64,000 nucleotides of DNA from Francisella sp. SYW-9 (GTDB taxonomy: Bacteria > Pseudomonadota > Gammaproteobacteria > Francisellales > Francisellaceae), in contig NZ_VXKQ01000008.1 in assembly GCF_008711465.1 (NCBI RefSeq), positions 165,952 to 229,951 of the forward strand, given 5' to 3'. The notes beneath the pieces were generated by a model. That model ran no database searches. It was not told the origin of the DNA and saw nothing but the letters and a program-made list of their open reading frames with translations. Below, piece by piece: positions 8,581-18,092 of this stretch. Positions within the stretch are counted from its first letter, which is position 1, and each line of letters opens with the position of its first letter. The position numbers and the translations under genes are program-made.

Positions 8581-10044
8581 TTAGTTTATAGTATTTTTAA
8601 CAATTTCTCGCTCATCAAAATACTCTTTTACACCATTTTTATCCAAATAACATTCATGTCCCTTTCCAGCCAAAAGAATAATATCACCAGCTTCAGATTT
8701 CTCAATCGTATATTTTATGGCATCTCGACGTGATGGTATAAACTTATGCTGATTTACATTATTAAATCCTTTTTTAATATCATTAAAAATATTATCTATA
8801 TTCTCAAATCGGTTATTATCTTCTGTAACGATGACTTTATCAGCATATTTCTCAGCAATTTTAGCCATCTCAGGTCTCTTTGTAGTATCCCTATTTCCAC
8901 CACAACCAAAGATACTCCATAAAGTATTTTGAGAATAGTTTTGTAATGTCTGCAGGGCTTTTTCTAAAGCATCAGGAGTATGAGCGTAGTCAATCACTAC
9001 TTTGACATTATTTGCTAACTCTATGACTTCCATACGCCCCTTTACAGACTCTATATTTTCTATATTTGATATACAGTCCCAATCTAGCACACCATCTAAT
9101 GATGCAAAGCTAAGACCTAAATTCATTAGATTAAAATCTCCAAGTAGCTTAGTAGTATACTCGCCTACAAGCCGTCCATTAAAAAACATCTCAAAATTAG
9201 TTCTAATACCTTCAATGGATTTAGGTCTTATATACAGATCTGCATACTCGTTTTTAAGACTAACAGTGATAATAGGTATTTCGATCATATTACAAAGCCT
9301 ACAACCATAATCATCATCTATATTTATAACTGCTTTTTTTAAGCTCTCAAATTGAAATAGTTTAGCCTTTGCCTCAAAGTAGTTTTGCATAGTCTTATGG
9401 TAATCAAGATGTTCATGACTAAGGTTACTAAAAACTGCTATATCAAAATCTAACCCTTTAACACGTTTTTGATCTAATGAATGAGAGGAGACTTCCATTA
9501 CTAAATTTTGAACATTATGGTGAAATTCAGAATGACTTTTATAATTATTACAATGATCAGAAATAGTATGATACAAAGATAAAATATCCAGTGTAGTATG
9601 AGAGCTTTCTTTTAGGTCAGGGTAAATGCCATTACCATTTGTACCTAACAGTAATGTTTTTTGGTAGTTTAAGTCTAGAAGTTGAGCAATATAATTAGAA
9701 ATTGAGGTCTTACCATTTGTACCAGTTATACCTATTATATTTTTTGGTTTTCTATAGTCATAAAACCATATTGCTAAACTTGCAAGTTTATTTTTCAAAT
9801 CTTCGACGTAAAAAACTTTATCACCATCCTCAAATTCGACGCTATCAGTTAAAACTAGATTAACTCCTTTAGAAATAACAGTATCAATATACTTATTACC
9901 ATCAGTAGCTTGACCTTTTAGAGCTATAAAAGCCGACTCACTACCACATTTACGACTATCCAAATATAAGGATTGAATTTTAAAATCACTCTTAGATAAG
10001 TTTTGAATGCCAAGAAATTTCAATACTTGATTTAAATTTTTCAT
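8581..10044 (-). CDS. murE: UDP-MurNAc-L-Ala-D-Glu:meso-diaminopimelate ligase
   Basis: About 487 residues from ATG 10044 (MKNLNQVLKFLGI); a further in-frame ATG at 10071 adds nine atypical residues (MCFFAVKNK) and has no ribosome site, so the inner start is preferred. The ATP loop GITGTNGKTS is at about 106-115, EVSSHSLDQKRV and FSNLSHEHLDYH form the central domain, and VIDYAHTPDALEKAL opens the C-terminal domain. The amino-acid specificity motif is DNNR rather than the common DNPR; the Arg that reads meso-diaminopimelate is kept. It adds DAP to the cytoplasmic peptidoglycan precursor. Confidence 0.94.
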   Translation of the reverse strand: MKNLNQVLKFLGIQNLSKSDFKIQSLYLDSRKCGSESAFIALKGQATDGNKYIDTVISKGVNLVLTDSVEFEDGDKVFYVEDLKNKLASLAIWFYDYRKPKNIIGITGTNGKTSISNYIAQLLDLNYQKTLLLGTNGNGIYPDLKESSHTTLDILSLYHTISDHCNNYKSHSEFHHNVQNLVMEVSSHSLDQKRVKGLDFDIAVFSNLSHEHLDYHKTMQNYFEAKAKLFQFESLKKAVINIDDDYGCRLCNMIEIPIITVSLKNEYADLYIRPKSIEGIRTNFEMFFNGRLVGEYTTKLLGDFNLMNLGLSFASLDGVLDWDCISNIENIESVKGRMEVIELANNVKVVIDYAHTPDALEKALQTLQNYSQNTLWSIFGCGGNRDTTKRPEMAKIAEKYADKVIVTEDNNRFENIDNIFNDIKKGFNNVNQHKFIPSRRDAIKYTIEKSEAGDIILLAGKGHECYLDKNGVKEYFDEREIVKNTIN

Positions 10045-10127
10045 TTTATTTTTTACCGCAAAAAAACACATTGTGGCAAACTATTGTCAAAGCCATTGAA
10101 TCAGTAGCTATAACTATTTGAGCTTGC

Positions 10128-10184
10128 GAGTTTTGTAGGCATCAATTGACTTACAATAAAAGTAAACATCTGCTAAGTAAGTTT
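10128..10184. repeat. Diverged intergenic repeat, copy 1
   Basis: A stretch of about 57 bases starting GAGTTTTGTA, with ACAATAAA in the middle and TGCTAAG then AGTTT at the end, resembles 14098-14154 between malQ and glgP. Both copies lie downstream of or between metabolic genes and contain no coding frame. Similarity is partial, with one-base offsets, so this is a suggestion only. Confidence 0.3.
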
Positions 10185-10203
10185 ATGAAACCTTTTAAAT
10201 TAT

Positions 10204-11088
10204 TTACTTCTTAAAGGCCGGAAAACCTAGCTTTTCTCTAGCACTATAATATTCCTTAGCAACTTCTAAAGCTAACTTTCTAACTCGCAAAATATAACCT
10301 TGTCTCTCTGTAACAGATATTGCATGACGAGCATCTAATAAGTTAAAAGTATGAGATGCTTTCAAGACAAATTCATAAGCAGGAATAGGAAGATTCTTCT
10401 CAACTAAACGATAGCCTTCTTTCTCTAGCAAATCAAACTGTTTAAATAACTCTTCAACATTTGCCTCTTCAAAGTTATAAGTAGACATCTCAACTTCATT
10501 TTGCATAAATACATCACGGTAATATAAAGGCCCATTCTGAGTATTTGCCCAAAGTAAGTCATACATACTATCAACATTTTGGATATACATTGCAAGACGC
10601 TCAAGGCCATAAGTGATTTCACCCATCACAGGTTTACACTCTAGTCCACCAACTTGTTGAAAATATGTAAACTGTGTAATTTCCATTCCATTTGACCATA
10701 CTTCCCAGCCAAGTCCCCAAGCACCTAATGTTGGCGACTCCCAGTTATCTTCAACAAAACGAATATCATTTTCTAAAGCATCTATACCAAGCTCTTTTAG
10801 AGAACCTAAATAAAGCTCTTGAATATTATCTGGTGATGGCTTCATTACAACCTGATACTGATAATAATGTTGCGTACGGTTTGGATTCTCACCATAGCGA
10901 CCATCTGTAGGTCTTCTTGAAGGCTGGACATACGCAGCTGTCCATGGCTCTGGACCTATTGCTCGTAGAGTTGTCGCTGGGTGAAAAGTACCAGCTCCGA
11001 CTTCCATATCTAATGGCTGAATAATAGCACATCCTTTAGATGCCCAATAATGATGTAACTTTAAAATAATTTCTTGAAATGTAAGCAT
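10204..11088 (-). CDS. glyQ: Glycine--tRNA ligase alpha subunit
   Basis: About 294 residues when started at ATG 11088 ([15 protein letters not shown]), matching where GlyQ proteins begin; the upstream ATG at 11106 adds six residues (MKFLIS). The protein is strongly conserved: [56 protein letters not shown] and [12 protein letters not shown]. It forms the class II catalytic part of the alpha2beta2 glycyl-tRNA synthetase. The beta subunit gene glyS is not in this window, so the two subunits are encoded apart, unlike in most enterobacteria. It is probably transcribed on its own; the next gene upstream is divergent. Confidence 0.96.
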   Translation of the reverse strand: MLTFQEIILKLHHYWASKGCAIIQPLDMEVGAGTFHPATTLRAIGPEPWTAAYVQPSRRPTDGRYGENPNRTQHYYQYQVVMKPSPDNIQELYLGSLKELGIDALENDIRFVEDNWESPTLGAWGLGWEVWSNGMEITQFTYFQQVGGLECKPVMGEITYGLERLAMYIQNVDSMYDLLWANTQNGPLYYRDVFMQNEVEMSTYNFEEANVEELFKQFDLLEKEGYRLVEKNLPIPAYEFVLKASHTFNLLDARHAISVTERQGYILRVRKLALEVAKEYYSAREKLGFPAFKK

Positions 11089-11374
11089 ACTAATTAAAAA
11101 TTTCACATAACTATAATTTTGTAAAAGATTCTACCATATTTGGATGTTAATAAATATTATATAAAAATATCTAGCTTGGATTATTATAAAAATCTAGCAG
11201 CTAATACTGATCAATTTAATTATTATCACACTAAAACTATAGTCTCCACAAAAAACTATAGCTCTTAAATTCTTATTAAACATAGATTAAATATAACTAT
11301 ATGTTATTTGACTTCCTTAGTTAGTAATATAGAATGACTATTACCTTAATCTAAAGATATAAGAATATGATTTT

Positions 11375-12604
11375 ATGAGAATAGCAATTAATGGTGCGGG
11401 TGTTGCGGGATTATCTTTAGCCTGGTGGATTGAAAGATATGGTTTTGAAGTAGTTATATTTGAGAAAAAACAAAAGCTACCTCCTGAAGGATATCTCATT
11501 AACTGCTGGGGTTCTGGATACGAAGTATTAAAAAGGATGGGGTTACTAGATGACATCAAAGACAAAGTCATTAACTTAAAGCATCTAAAGTGCTATGATC
11601 ATACAGGCAAAAACTCTAATACAGTCGAAGTCTCATCGATAATAAGAAAAAACTACGGCAAGTTCATTAGCATAAAAAGATTTGATCTTTTATCTATACT
11701 TCACAAAAATCTTGAAAAAACTAATGTAGTTTTTGGTACTTCGATATCTGGTTTTAAAGAAGATAATAAAGGAGTTATCATAGAACGCTCTGATGGTAAA
11801 AAGGAATGCTTTGATCTAATCATTGGAGCTGATGGCTTCCACTCTCACATTCGCTCATTAACATTTAAAAAAGAAGAATATCAAGAAATTGACATAAATA
11901 CTTATATTGCTTCATTTTATTATAATCATGATGCTACTGTACATACTGACGAAGATTCTTATGAGCTTTTTTTAGATAGAGACAGACAAACTTCATTGAT
12001 CTCTCTTAATGATAAAGAAACTAGCGTTTGTACATTCGCATTTGATAAAGACTTGGTTGATAACCACCCTAAAACATTACAAGATAAAAAAGACTTATTA
12101 AAATCTCTATTTAAAGGATTTGGTGGCAAAGTTCATGAAATATTAGAAAATCTTGAAAATGTCGATGACATGTTTCTTGATAATGTTGGCCAAGTAAAAA
12201 TGGATAGCTGGTATAAAGGTAGAGTTGCTTTAACAGGAGATGCATCAAGTGCTCCTACATTACTAGCGGGACAAGGCTCTATATTTGCACTATGTGAAGC
12301 ATATATACTTGCTGGAGAATTGCATAAGGCTAAAGGTGACTATAAGATAGCTTTTGCTGAATGGCAGAGTAAACTAAAAGATATTATTGATGATAAACAA
12401 GATAATAGCCTTACAAATTTATCATTTTTTATGCCTGAGGAAATTTTTACTAGGTATATAGTTTCTATGAGTGGCAATCTTCAGTCTGTACCTATATTTA
12501 ACCAAATCTTTGGTGCTGAAGTATTAAGATATAGTATTGATCTGCCTGATTATCAGCATGAAACTACGTACTCTGAATTAAATACTAATAAGCTTCGGTT
12601 CTAA
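11375..12604 (+). CDS. FAD-dependent monooxygenase (UbiH/TetX-like group)
   Basis: A 409-residue flavoprotein. It has an N-terminal dinucleotide-binding fold (NGAGVAGLSLA at 7-17, acidic E30 in VVIFEKK), the DG motif (LIIGADGFHSHIRS, about 148-161), and the second FAD-binding GD motif (RVALTGDASSAPTLLAGQGS, about 282-301). This is the class A aromatic hydroxylase architecture shared with tetracycline-inactivating monooxygenases and many natural-product hydroxylases; the substrate cannot be told. It is the only plus-strand gene in this stretch, and its last 27 bases overlap the 3' end of malQ tail to tail, leaving no room for a separate terminator. Confidence 0.85.
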   Translation: MRIAINGAGVAGLSLAWWIERYGFEVVIFEKKQKLPPEGYLINCWGSGYEVLKRMGLLDDIKDKVINLKHLKCYDHTGKNSNTVEVSSIIRKNYGKFISIKRFDLLSILHKNLEKTNVVFGTSISGFKEDNKGVIIERSDGKKECFDLIIGADGFHSHIRSLTFKKEEYQEIDINTYIASFYYNHDATVHTDEDSYELFLDRDRQTSLISLNDKETSVCTFAFDKDLVDNHPKTLQDKKDLLKSLFKGFGGKVHEILENLENVDDMFLDNVGQVKMDSWYKGRVALTGDASSAPTLLAGQGSIFALCEAYILAGELHKAKGDYKIAFAEWQSKLKDIIDDKQDNSLTNLSFFMPEEIFTRYIVSMSGNLQSVPIFNQIFGAEVLRYSIDLPDYQHETTYSELNTNKLRF

Positions 12605-14014
12605 AAGTTTAAAATCAACCAATTTCCATTGCCAATTAGGTTCACCTACAGTACCAGGCGTATTTAGTCTAGACTCACTACCTAATTCTAAGATATCTTG
12701 TACTGGCAAAATTACATATTCAGCATCACAATTTATTAAATATTTAATAACCTTTCTAAAGATATTTTTATCATTAGCTTTAAAATATTTCTTTAAAAGT
12801 TTTCTCTGGTATCTGCTTAGCTCATCAAAATACCAACCTTTTAACGTATTGTTATCATGTGTTCCAGAGTAAGCAACAATATTTGCATCATCAATAAAAC
12901 CACCAGTTTTCAGATCAAAGTGAAAAGGAAATACTTTCATACCCTTTAGATTATAGTGATCACGTAGTTCTAGCACTTCAGGACGTAAATCACCTAAATC
13001 TTCAGCAATAATATTTACATTAGGCAATTTTTCAAAAACAGTATCAAAAAACTTATATCCAGGAGCCTCGACCCATTCACCATTGATAGCTGTTTCAGCA
13101 TCTGCAGGAATCTTCCAATATGTATCAAAAGCTCTAAAATGATCAATCCTAACAATATCAAATAGTTTAAAATTACCTTTTAAACGCTCTATCCAAAACT
13201 CAAAGTTAGTCTCTTCTAATCTATCCCAATCATATAGAGGATTACCCCACAACTGCCCTGTTGCAGAGAAAAAGTCTGGTGGAACTCCTGCAACAAAAGT
13301 AAGATTTTGATCGTCATCTAATAAAAATACATATTGATGCTCCCATACATCGGCAGAATCAAAACCTAGATAAATAGGTAAATCTCCCATGATTTCGATA
13401 TTATTTTCATTTGCATATTCTTTTAGCTCAAACCACTGTTTGTAAAATATATATTGTAGAAATAGCTCATAATCAATATCTGACTGATATTGCTCAAGTT
13501 TTATAGATTTATCCTTGATCCAGTTTTTATACTCTTGTGGCCAAAGATTCCAAGCTTGATTATTATTAGCTTTTCTAAAAGCTTTAAAAATAGCATAGTT
13601 CAGAACCCAACTATTTTCATCAATAAACTTTTGATATTTTAATTCAAGAGTCTCGTCATTAGATGCTTTAAAGTTTTCAAAAGCTTGCTGCAGTGATTTA
13701 TCTTTATGCAACCTAACTACTTCGTAATCAACTTTATCTAAATCAGCATTACAATATTTGATATCAGATTCATCTAGCAAACCTATCTCAACTAAGTTAT
13801 CAATAGCTATATATATTTCATCACCTGCAAATGATGAACTTGATTGATATGGTGAATTTCCATAACCTAACGGTGTAAGTGGTAATACTTGCCATAGCTT
13901 AATATTTGCTTGTTTTAAGATATCTATAAATCTATAAGCATTTTTACCTAAATCACCAATCCCAAAGTGACTAGGAAGACTTGATACTGCTAATAAAACT
14001 CCAGTTTTTTCCAT
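12578..14014 (-). CDS. malQ: 4-alpha-glucanotransferase (amylomaltase)
   Basis: A 478-residue GH77 enzyme. Motifs in order: SSLPSHFGIGDLG at the N-terminus, WQVLPLTPLGYGNSPYQSSS, GDLPIYLGFDSADVWEH, the nucleophile in VRIDHFRAFDTYW, the acid/base in NIIAEDLGDL, and AYSGTHDNNTLKGW. It transfers alpha-1,4-glucan segments, recycling the short maltodextrins left by glycogen phosphorylase and the debranching enzyme. It is the last gene of the minus-strand glycogen row (pgm-glgC-glgA-glgP-malQ), 216 bases beyond glgP, and ends inside the convergent monooxygenase gene. Confidence 0.95.
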   Translation of the reverse strand: MEKTGVLLAVSSLPSHFGIGDLGKNAYRFIDILKQANIKLWQVLPLTPLGYGNSPYQSSSSFAGDEIYIAIDNLVEIGLLDESDIKYCNADLDKVDYEVVRLHKDKSLQQAFENFKASNDETLELKYQKFIDENSWVLNYAIFKAFRKANNNQAWNLWPQEYKNWIKDKSIKLEQYQSDIDYELFLQYIFYKQWFELKEYANENNIEIMGDLPIYLGFDSADVWEHQYVFLLDDDQNLTFVAGVPPDFFSATGQLWGNPLYDWDRLEETNFEFWIERLKGNFKLFDIVRIDHFRAFDTYWKIPADAETAINGEWVEAPGYKFFDTVFEKLPNVNIIAEDLGDLRPEVLELRDHYNLKGMKVFPFHFDLKTGGFIDDANIVAYSGTHDNNTLKGWYFDELSRYQRKLLKKYFKANDKNIFRKVIKYLINCDAEYVILPVQDILELGSESRLNTPGTVGEPNWQWKLVDFKLLEPKLISI

Positions 14015-14097
14015 ATATTTTCTCTAAATTAAAGCGCACATTGCATTAAGCTATTATGAACTGATAAATAGACGGTTACGATTGTCTAAACTTTAGT

Positions 14098-14154
14098 GAG
14101 TTTTGTAACTGTCATTAGTTCACAATAAAGCGATAGCACAGTGCTAGGCAGTTT
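14098..14154. repeat. Diverged intergenic repeat, copy 2
   Basis: A partner of 10128-10184 sharing GAGTTTTGTA at the start, ACAATAAA, TGCTAGG and AGTTT. It occupies the glgP-malQ gap just beside the hairpins at 14157-14212, and no open frame is present. Confidence 0.3.
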
Positions 14155-14156
14155 TG

Positions 14157-14212
14157 CATACTTTTTCTGCCATGAAAAAAGTATGTCGCTAAAATTTGCA
14201 AAGCAAATAGCG
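14157..14212. terminator. Double hairpin between glgP and malQ
   Basis: Two adjacent inverted repeats. CATACTTTTT (14157-14166) pairs with AAAAAGTATG (14176-14185). CGCT...ATTTGC (14187-14199) pairs with GCAAAT AGCG (14203-14212) around an AAA loop. On the minus strand the second stem comes first, 19 bases after the glgP stop, followed shortly by T6, so it may terminate or attenuate glgP transcription before malQ. Confidence 0.5.
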
Positions 14213-14230
14213 AAAAAACATGTTTATATA

Positions 14231-16504
14231 TTATATCTTCCAAATATGCTTATTGTATTGACTAATAGTTCTATCAGAACTAAAGAAACCAGATTTAGCT
14301 GTATTTACTAGGCTCATTCTTGACCAATGCTCACGATCTTCATAATCTCTAAATACTTGATCTTTAACTTTGATATACTCAACCAAATCTATCAAAGTCA
14401 TAAACCAGTCTTTACTTATTAATTCGTTAAATAAAGGAATTAGCTTATCTTTATCACCAATTGACACTAAAGTTGGCGAGATTATAAAATCAACAACATT
14501 TTTAATCACCGGATTATGATAGTAATCTATCGATTTATAACCATGCGTTTTATACAAATCAATAATCGTATCACTATCCTTGCCAAATGTATAAATATTA
14601 GCACTTCCTACTAACTCCGCTATCTCAACGTTAGCCCCATCCATAGTACCAAGAGTAATAGCTCCATTTAACATGAACTTCATATTTCCAGTACCACTAG
14701 CCTCTTTAGAAGCTAAAGATATTTGCTCTGATACATCTGTAGCAGGGATCAACTTCTCAGCAACACTTACATTATAGTTCTCAACAAAAAGTACGCGGAT
14801 ATATTGATTTACTTCTTCATCATTATTAATCAACTCTTGTAAGCATAGAATCAAGTGAATAATGTGCTTAGCAATCGTATAAGCAGGAGCAGCCTTACCA
14901 CCAAAAATAAAGTTTATTGGACGCTTAGGTTTTGGATATAAACCTGATTTGATTTCAAGATATTTATGAATAATATATAAAGCATTCATCTGCTGACGCT
15001 TATATTCATGAATACGTTTGATTTGAACATCAAAAATACCATCTTTTAATAGCTCAACACCTGAGTAATAGCTTGCAAATTCTATAAACTGCTCTTTTTT
15101 AGTTTTCTTGATTTCATCAAGTTTAGCTAATACATTTTTATCATTATGGTATGCAAGTAGCTTTTCTAACTGCTTAGAGTCTTCAATAAAGCTATCACCT
15201 ACTAAGCTTTTTAGATAAGATGCTAACTCTGGGTTTGCTTGTAATAACCAACGTCTAAATGTAATACCATTAGTTTTATTATTAAATTTATCTGGATATA
15301 TGTCATTAAAATGTTTTAATTCTGAGTTCTTTAAAATATCTGTATGAAGTGCTGCAACACCATTTACACTAAAGCTATAATGAATACAAATGTGTGCCAT
15401 ATGGACACAGTTATTATCATCAATTATTGCCAAATCATGATCTTTATATTGCTCTTTAACTTTTCTATCTAGATATTTAATGATTCCAATCATCTCTTTA
15501 GATAAAACCTTCTCTAAATAACTCAAAGGCCATTTTTCTAAAGCTTCAGCTAGAATAGTATGGTTTGTATAAGCAGCAGTTTTACTAACAAGCTCTATAG
15601 CCCTATCTATATCAATACCATTTGCAACTAATTGACGGATTAACTCAGGGATAACTAAAGTCGGATGAGTATCATTAATCTGTACAACAGCATGCTCAGG
15701 TAAACTTTCTAATGAGTGGCCATTTTTAGTGATATCTGAGAAGATTAGGCTAACTGCATTACTAACCATAAAATATTGCTGGAAAATTCTTAAAAGATGT
15801 CCATTCTCATCACTATCATCTGGATATAAAAATAATGTCAGATTCTTCTCGATAGCAGTTTTATCAAAGGTGATATCATCTTCTATCACATCAGGATCAA
15901 CACTAGTTATATCAAATAAGCATAACTTATTTACAAAGTTATTTTTATAACCAACAACGTCAATCTCACATAATTGAGACTTAACACTAAAGTTATTGAA
16001 GTCCACTTTATAGCTAACATCTGTTTTATTTAACCAGCCTAGCTTTTCTATCCATGGATTTGGTTTCTCAGTTTGGCTATGGTTTTTAAATTTCTGTTTA
16101 AATAAACCATAGTGATAGTTCAAACTAATACCTGTTCCAGGAATGCCTAAAGATGCTATTGAATCTAAAAAGCAAGCTGCTAATCTTCCCAAACCTCCAT
16201 TACCTAATGATGGCTCTGGCTCAAACTCTTCTATTTGTACGATATCTTTACCACTATCTTTTAGTATCTGACAAACATCATTATAAACACCTAAGTTAAT
16301 CAGATTACTAATTAGCATCTTGCCAATCAAAAACTCGCTAGATATATAGTAAATTTTCTTTTTATAATCTTGCTCGGGAAGCTTTTGTGTTTGTTCTTTT
16401 GCATAAGTTAACAAAGCATAGTATAAATCTTGATCATTTGCTTGACTAACTTTACAATCTAGTGTTTTCTCAAGATATAACTCAATGGGATTTTTTTCAT
16501 TCAT
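14231..16504 (-). CDS. glgP: Glycogen/maltodextrin phosphorylase
   Basis: A 757-residue GT35 phosphorylase, shorter than the usual 800-840. Conserved blocks: EPEPSLGNGGLGRLAACFLD near 97-116, NDTHPTLVIPELIR, KTNGITFRRWL, RIHEYKRQQMNALY, and the pyridoxal-phosphate lysine in EASGTGNMKFMLNGA near 605, followed by GTMDGANVEI. It releases glucose-1-phosphate from glycogen chain ends, which pgm then passes to glucose-6-phosphate. It lies between glgA and malQ in a row that couples synthesis and breakdown. The shortening seems spread over loops rather than one deletion, since all active-site blocks are present. Confidence 0.95.
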   Translation of the reverse strand: MNEKNPIELYLEKTLDCKVSQANDQDLYYALLTYAKEQTQKLPEQDYKKKIYYISSEFLIGKMLISNLINLGVYNDVCQILKDSGKDIVQIEEFEPEPSLGNGGLGRLAACFLDSIASLGIPGTGISLNYHYGLFKQKFKNHSQTEKPNPWIEKLGWLNKTDVSYKVDFNNFSVKSQLCEIDVVGYKNNFVNKLCLFDITSVDPDVIEDDITFDKTAIEKNLTLFLYPDDSDENGHLLRIFQQYFMVSNAVSLIFSDITKNGHSLESLPEHAVVQINDTHPTLVIPELIRQLVANGIDIDRAIELVSKTAAYTNHTILAEALEKWPLSYLEKVLSKEMIGIIKYLDRKVKEQYKDHDLAIIDDNNCVHMAHICIHYSFSVNGVAALHTDILKNSELKHFNDIYPDKFNNKTNGITFRRWLLQANPELASYLKSLVGDSFIEDSKQLEKLLAYHNDKNVLAKLDEIKKTKKEQFIEFASYYSGVELLKDGIFDVQIKRIHEYKRQQMNALYIIHKYLEIKSGLYPKPKRPINFIFGGKAAPAYTIAKHIIHLILCLQELINNDEEVNQYIRVLFVENYNVSVAEKLIPATDVSEQISLASKEASGTGNMKFMLNGAITLGTMDGANVEIAELVGSANIYTFGKDSDTIIDLYKTHGYKSIDYYHNPVIKNVVDFIISPTLVSIGDKDKLIPLFNELISKDWFMTLIDLVEYIKVKDQVFRDYEDREHWSRMSLVNTAKSGFFSSDRTISQYNKHIWKI

Positions 16505-16609
16505 TTTAATAAAACCTTTAATAAGAAATTTACTTCAGTTAAAAATATTGATGTAATTGGCAATATAATGTCATTAAAACATTTTCTATACAAGATATAT
16601 GAGATTTTT

Positions 16610-18076
16610 TTAATCCATTTCTTTAATTAGCTGTTGATAAATACCATTTAGTCTGTCTGCGGCAGCATTCCAGCTCACATCCTGTTGCATAGCTATTTTT
16701 CTCACCTTTCGCCAATCGACTTTACGATCATATAGTGCAAAAGCTCTACGAATAGCTCGCTTGTAATCTTCTACCGTGAATTTCTCAAATACAAAACCAG
16801 TTGCAGTATTATCTGCTAAATTCTCTAAAGATGTATCTGTTATAGTATCTGCTAAACCTCCAACCTTATGAACAAGAGGTAAAGTACCATAGACTAATCC
16901 ATAAAGCTGAGTCAAGCCACAAGGCTCAAAACGAGAAGGAACCAAAATAACATCACAAGCTGCAACGATCTGGTGAGCATATTTTTCATCATAACCTATC
17001 TGTACAGATACAGATTCAGGATATTTCTCTGCTATAGCTTTAAACTCATCTTCTAAAATACGATCACCACTACCTAGTAAGACAAGCTGACCTCCTCTAG
17101 ATATAATCTCCTCTAATCCAGCAATAACAAGATGTAAACCTTTTTGTTCAGTTAATCGACTAACCAAACCAAACAAAGGCGCCGTATTTTGGACCTTAAG
17201 CCCTTTTGATTTCTGCATAAATGATTTATTTTTTGCTTTACTAATAGCAACAGATTCTTTAGTGTATTTATTCTTTATAACAGGATCGATACGAGGATTC
17301 CAAACATTAGGATCAACACCATTTAAAATACCATATAAATCATTTTTCCTCTTAGAAAGCAACCCATCTAAACCACAGCCTTGTTCATGTGATTGAATTT
17401 CTTTTGCATATGTAGGACTAACAGTAGTTATCTTATCAGCAAAACTCAAACCTGCTTTCAAAAAAGATATTTGACCATAAAACTCCATACCATCCATATC
17501 TAAGAAATCCTTAGGTAGCCCTAACTCTGGAAAAATATCCATTGGGAAAAGACCTTGATATGCTAAGTTATGTATAGTAAACACAGACTTAACACTTCTT
17601 ATGCCTGTTGCAATTTCAGCTGCTTTTATATATGCAGGAACTAACCCTGAATGCCAGTCGTGACCATGTACTATATTAGGAATCCATTGACAATCAAGAC
17701 CTTTTACTAACTCAGCAGCAACCCATCCTAATAAAGCAAACCTTTTATAATTATCAGTATATTCTTTATTATCCTTATCTGTATAAGGGTTTCCTGGACG
17801 ATTATATAAAGCTGGGGCATCAATAATATATATCTTGATTTTTGTATTAGGAATTTTTGCTAAATAAATAGATACTTGATCATCAAAACTTGATGATAAC
17901 TCAATTAACAATTCTTTTTCTTCAACACTGTCGATAAACGCTGGAAAGCCCGGAACTAATACCCGACTATCAACTCCTAACTCTGACAATGCTGGAGGCA
18001 ATGCAGCTGTCACATCTGCAAGCCCCCCTGTTTTTAGTAATGGATACAATTCACTACAAACATGTAAAACTCGCAT
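16610..18076 (-). CDS. glgA: Glycogen synthase (ADP-glucose dependent)
   Basis: A 488-residue GT5 enzyme. The N-terminal ADP-glucose-binding motif KTGGLADV is at 15-22, followed by VHGHDWHSGLVPAY, FTIHNLAYQGLFP, and the C-terminal domain with PLFGLVSRLTEQKG, the catalytic ESVSVQIGYDEKYAHQI region, and SRFEPCGLTQLYGLVYGTLP. It extends glycogen from ADP-glucose made by GlgC, whose gene ends 16 bases upstream on the same strand, so the two are surely cotranscribed. Confidence 0.97.
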   Translation of the reverse strand: MRVLHVCSELYPLLKTGGLADVTAALPPALSELGVDSRVLVPGFPAFIDSVEEKELLIELSSSFDDQVSIYLAKIPNTKIKIYIIDAPALYNRPGNPYTDKDNKEYTDNYKRFALLGWVAAELVKGLDCQWIPNIVHGHDWHSGLVPAYIKAAEIATGIRSVKSVFTIHNLAYQGLFPMDIFPELGLPKDFLDMDGMEFYGQISFLKAGLSFADKITTVSPTYAKEIQSHEQGCGLDGLLSKRKNDLYGILNGVDPNVWNPRIDPVIKNKYTKESVAISKAKNKSFMQKSKGLKVQNTAPLFGLVSRLTEQKGLHLVIAGLEEIISRGGQLVLLGSGDRILEDEFKAIAEKYPESVSVQIGYDEKYAHQIVAACDVILVPSRFEPCGLTQLYGLVYGTLPLVHKVGGLADTITDTSLENLADNTATGFVFEKFTVEDYKRAIRRAFALYDRKVDWRKVRKIAMQQDVSWNAAADRLNGIYQQLIKEMD

Positions 18077-18092
18077 GATTTTCTCTTATAGT

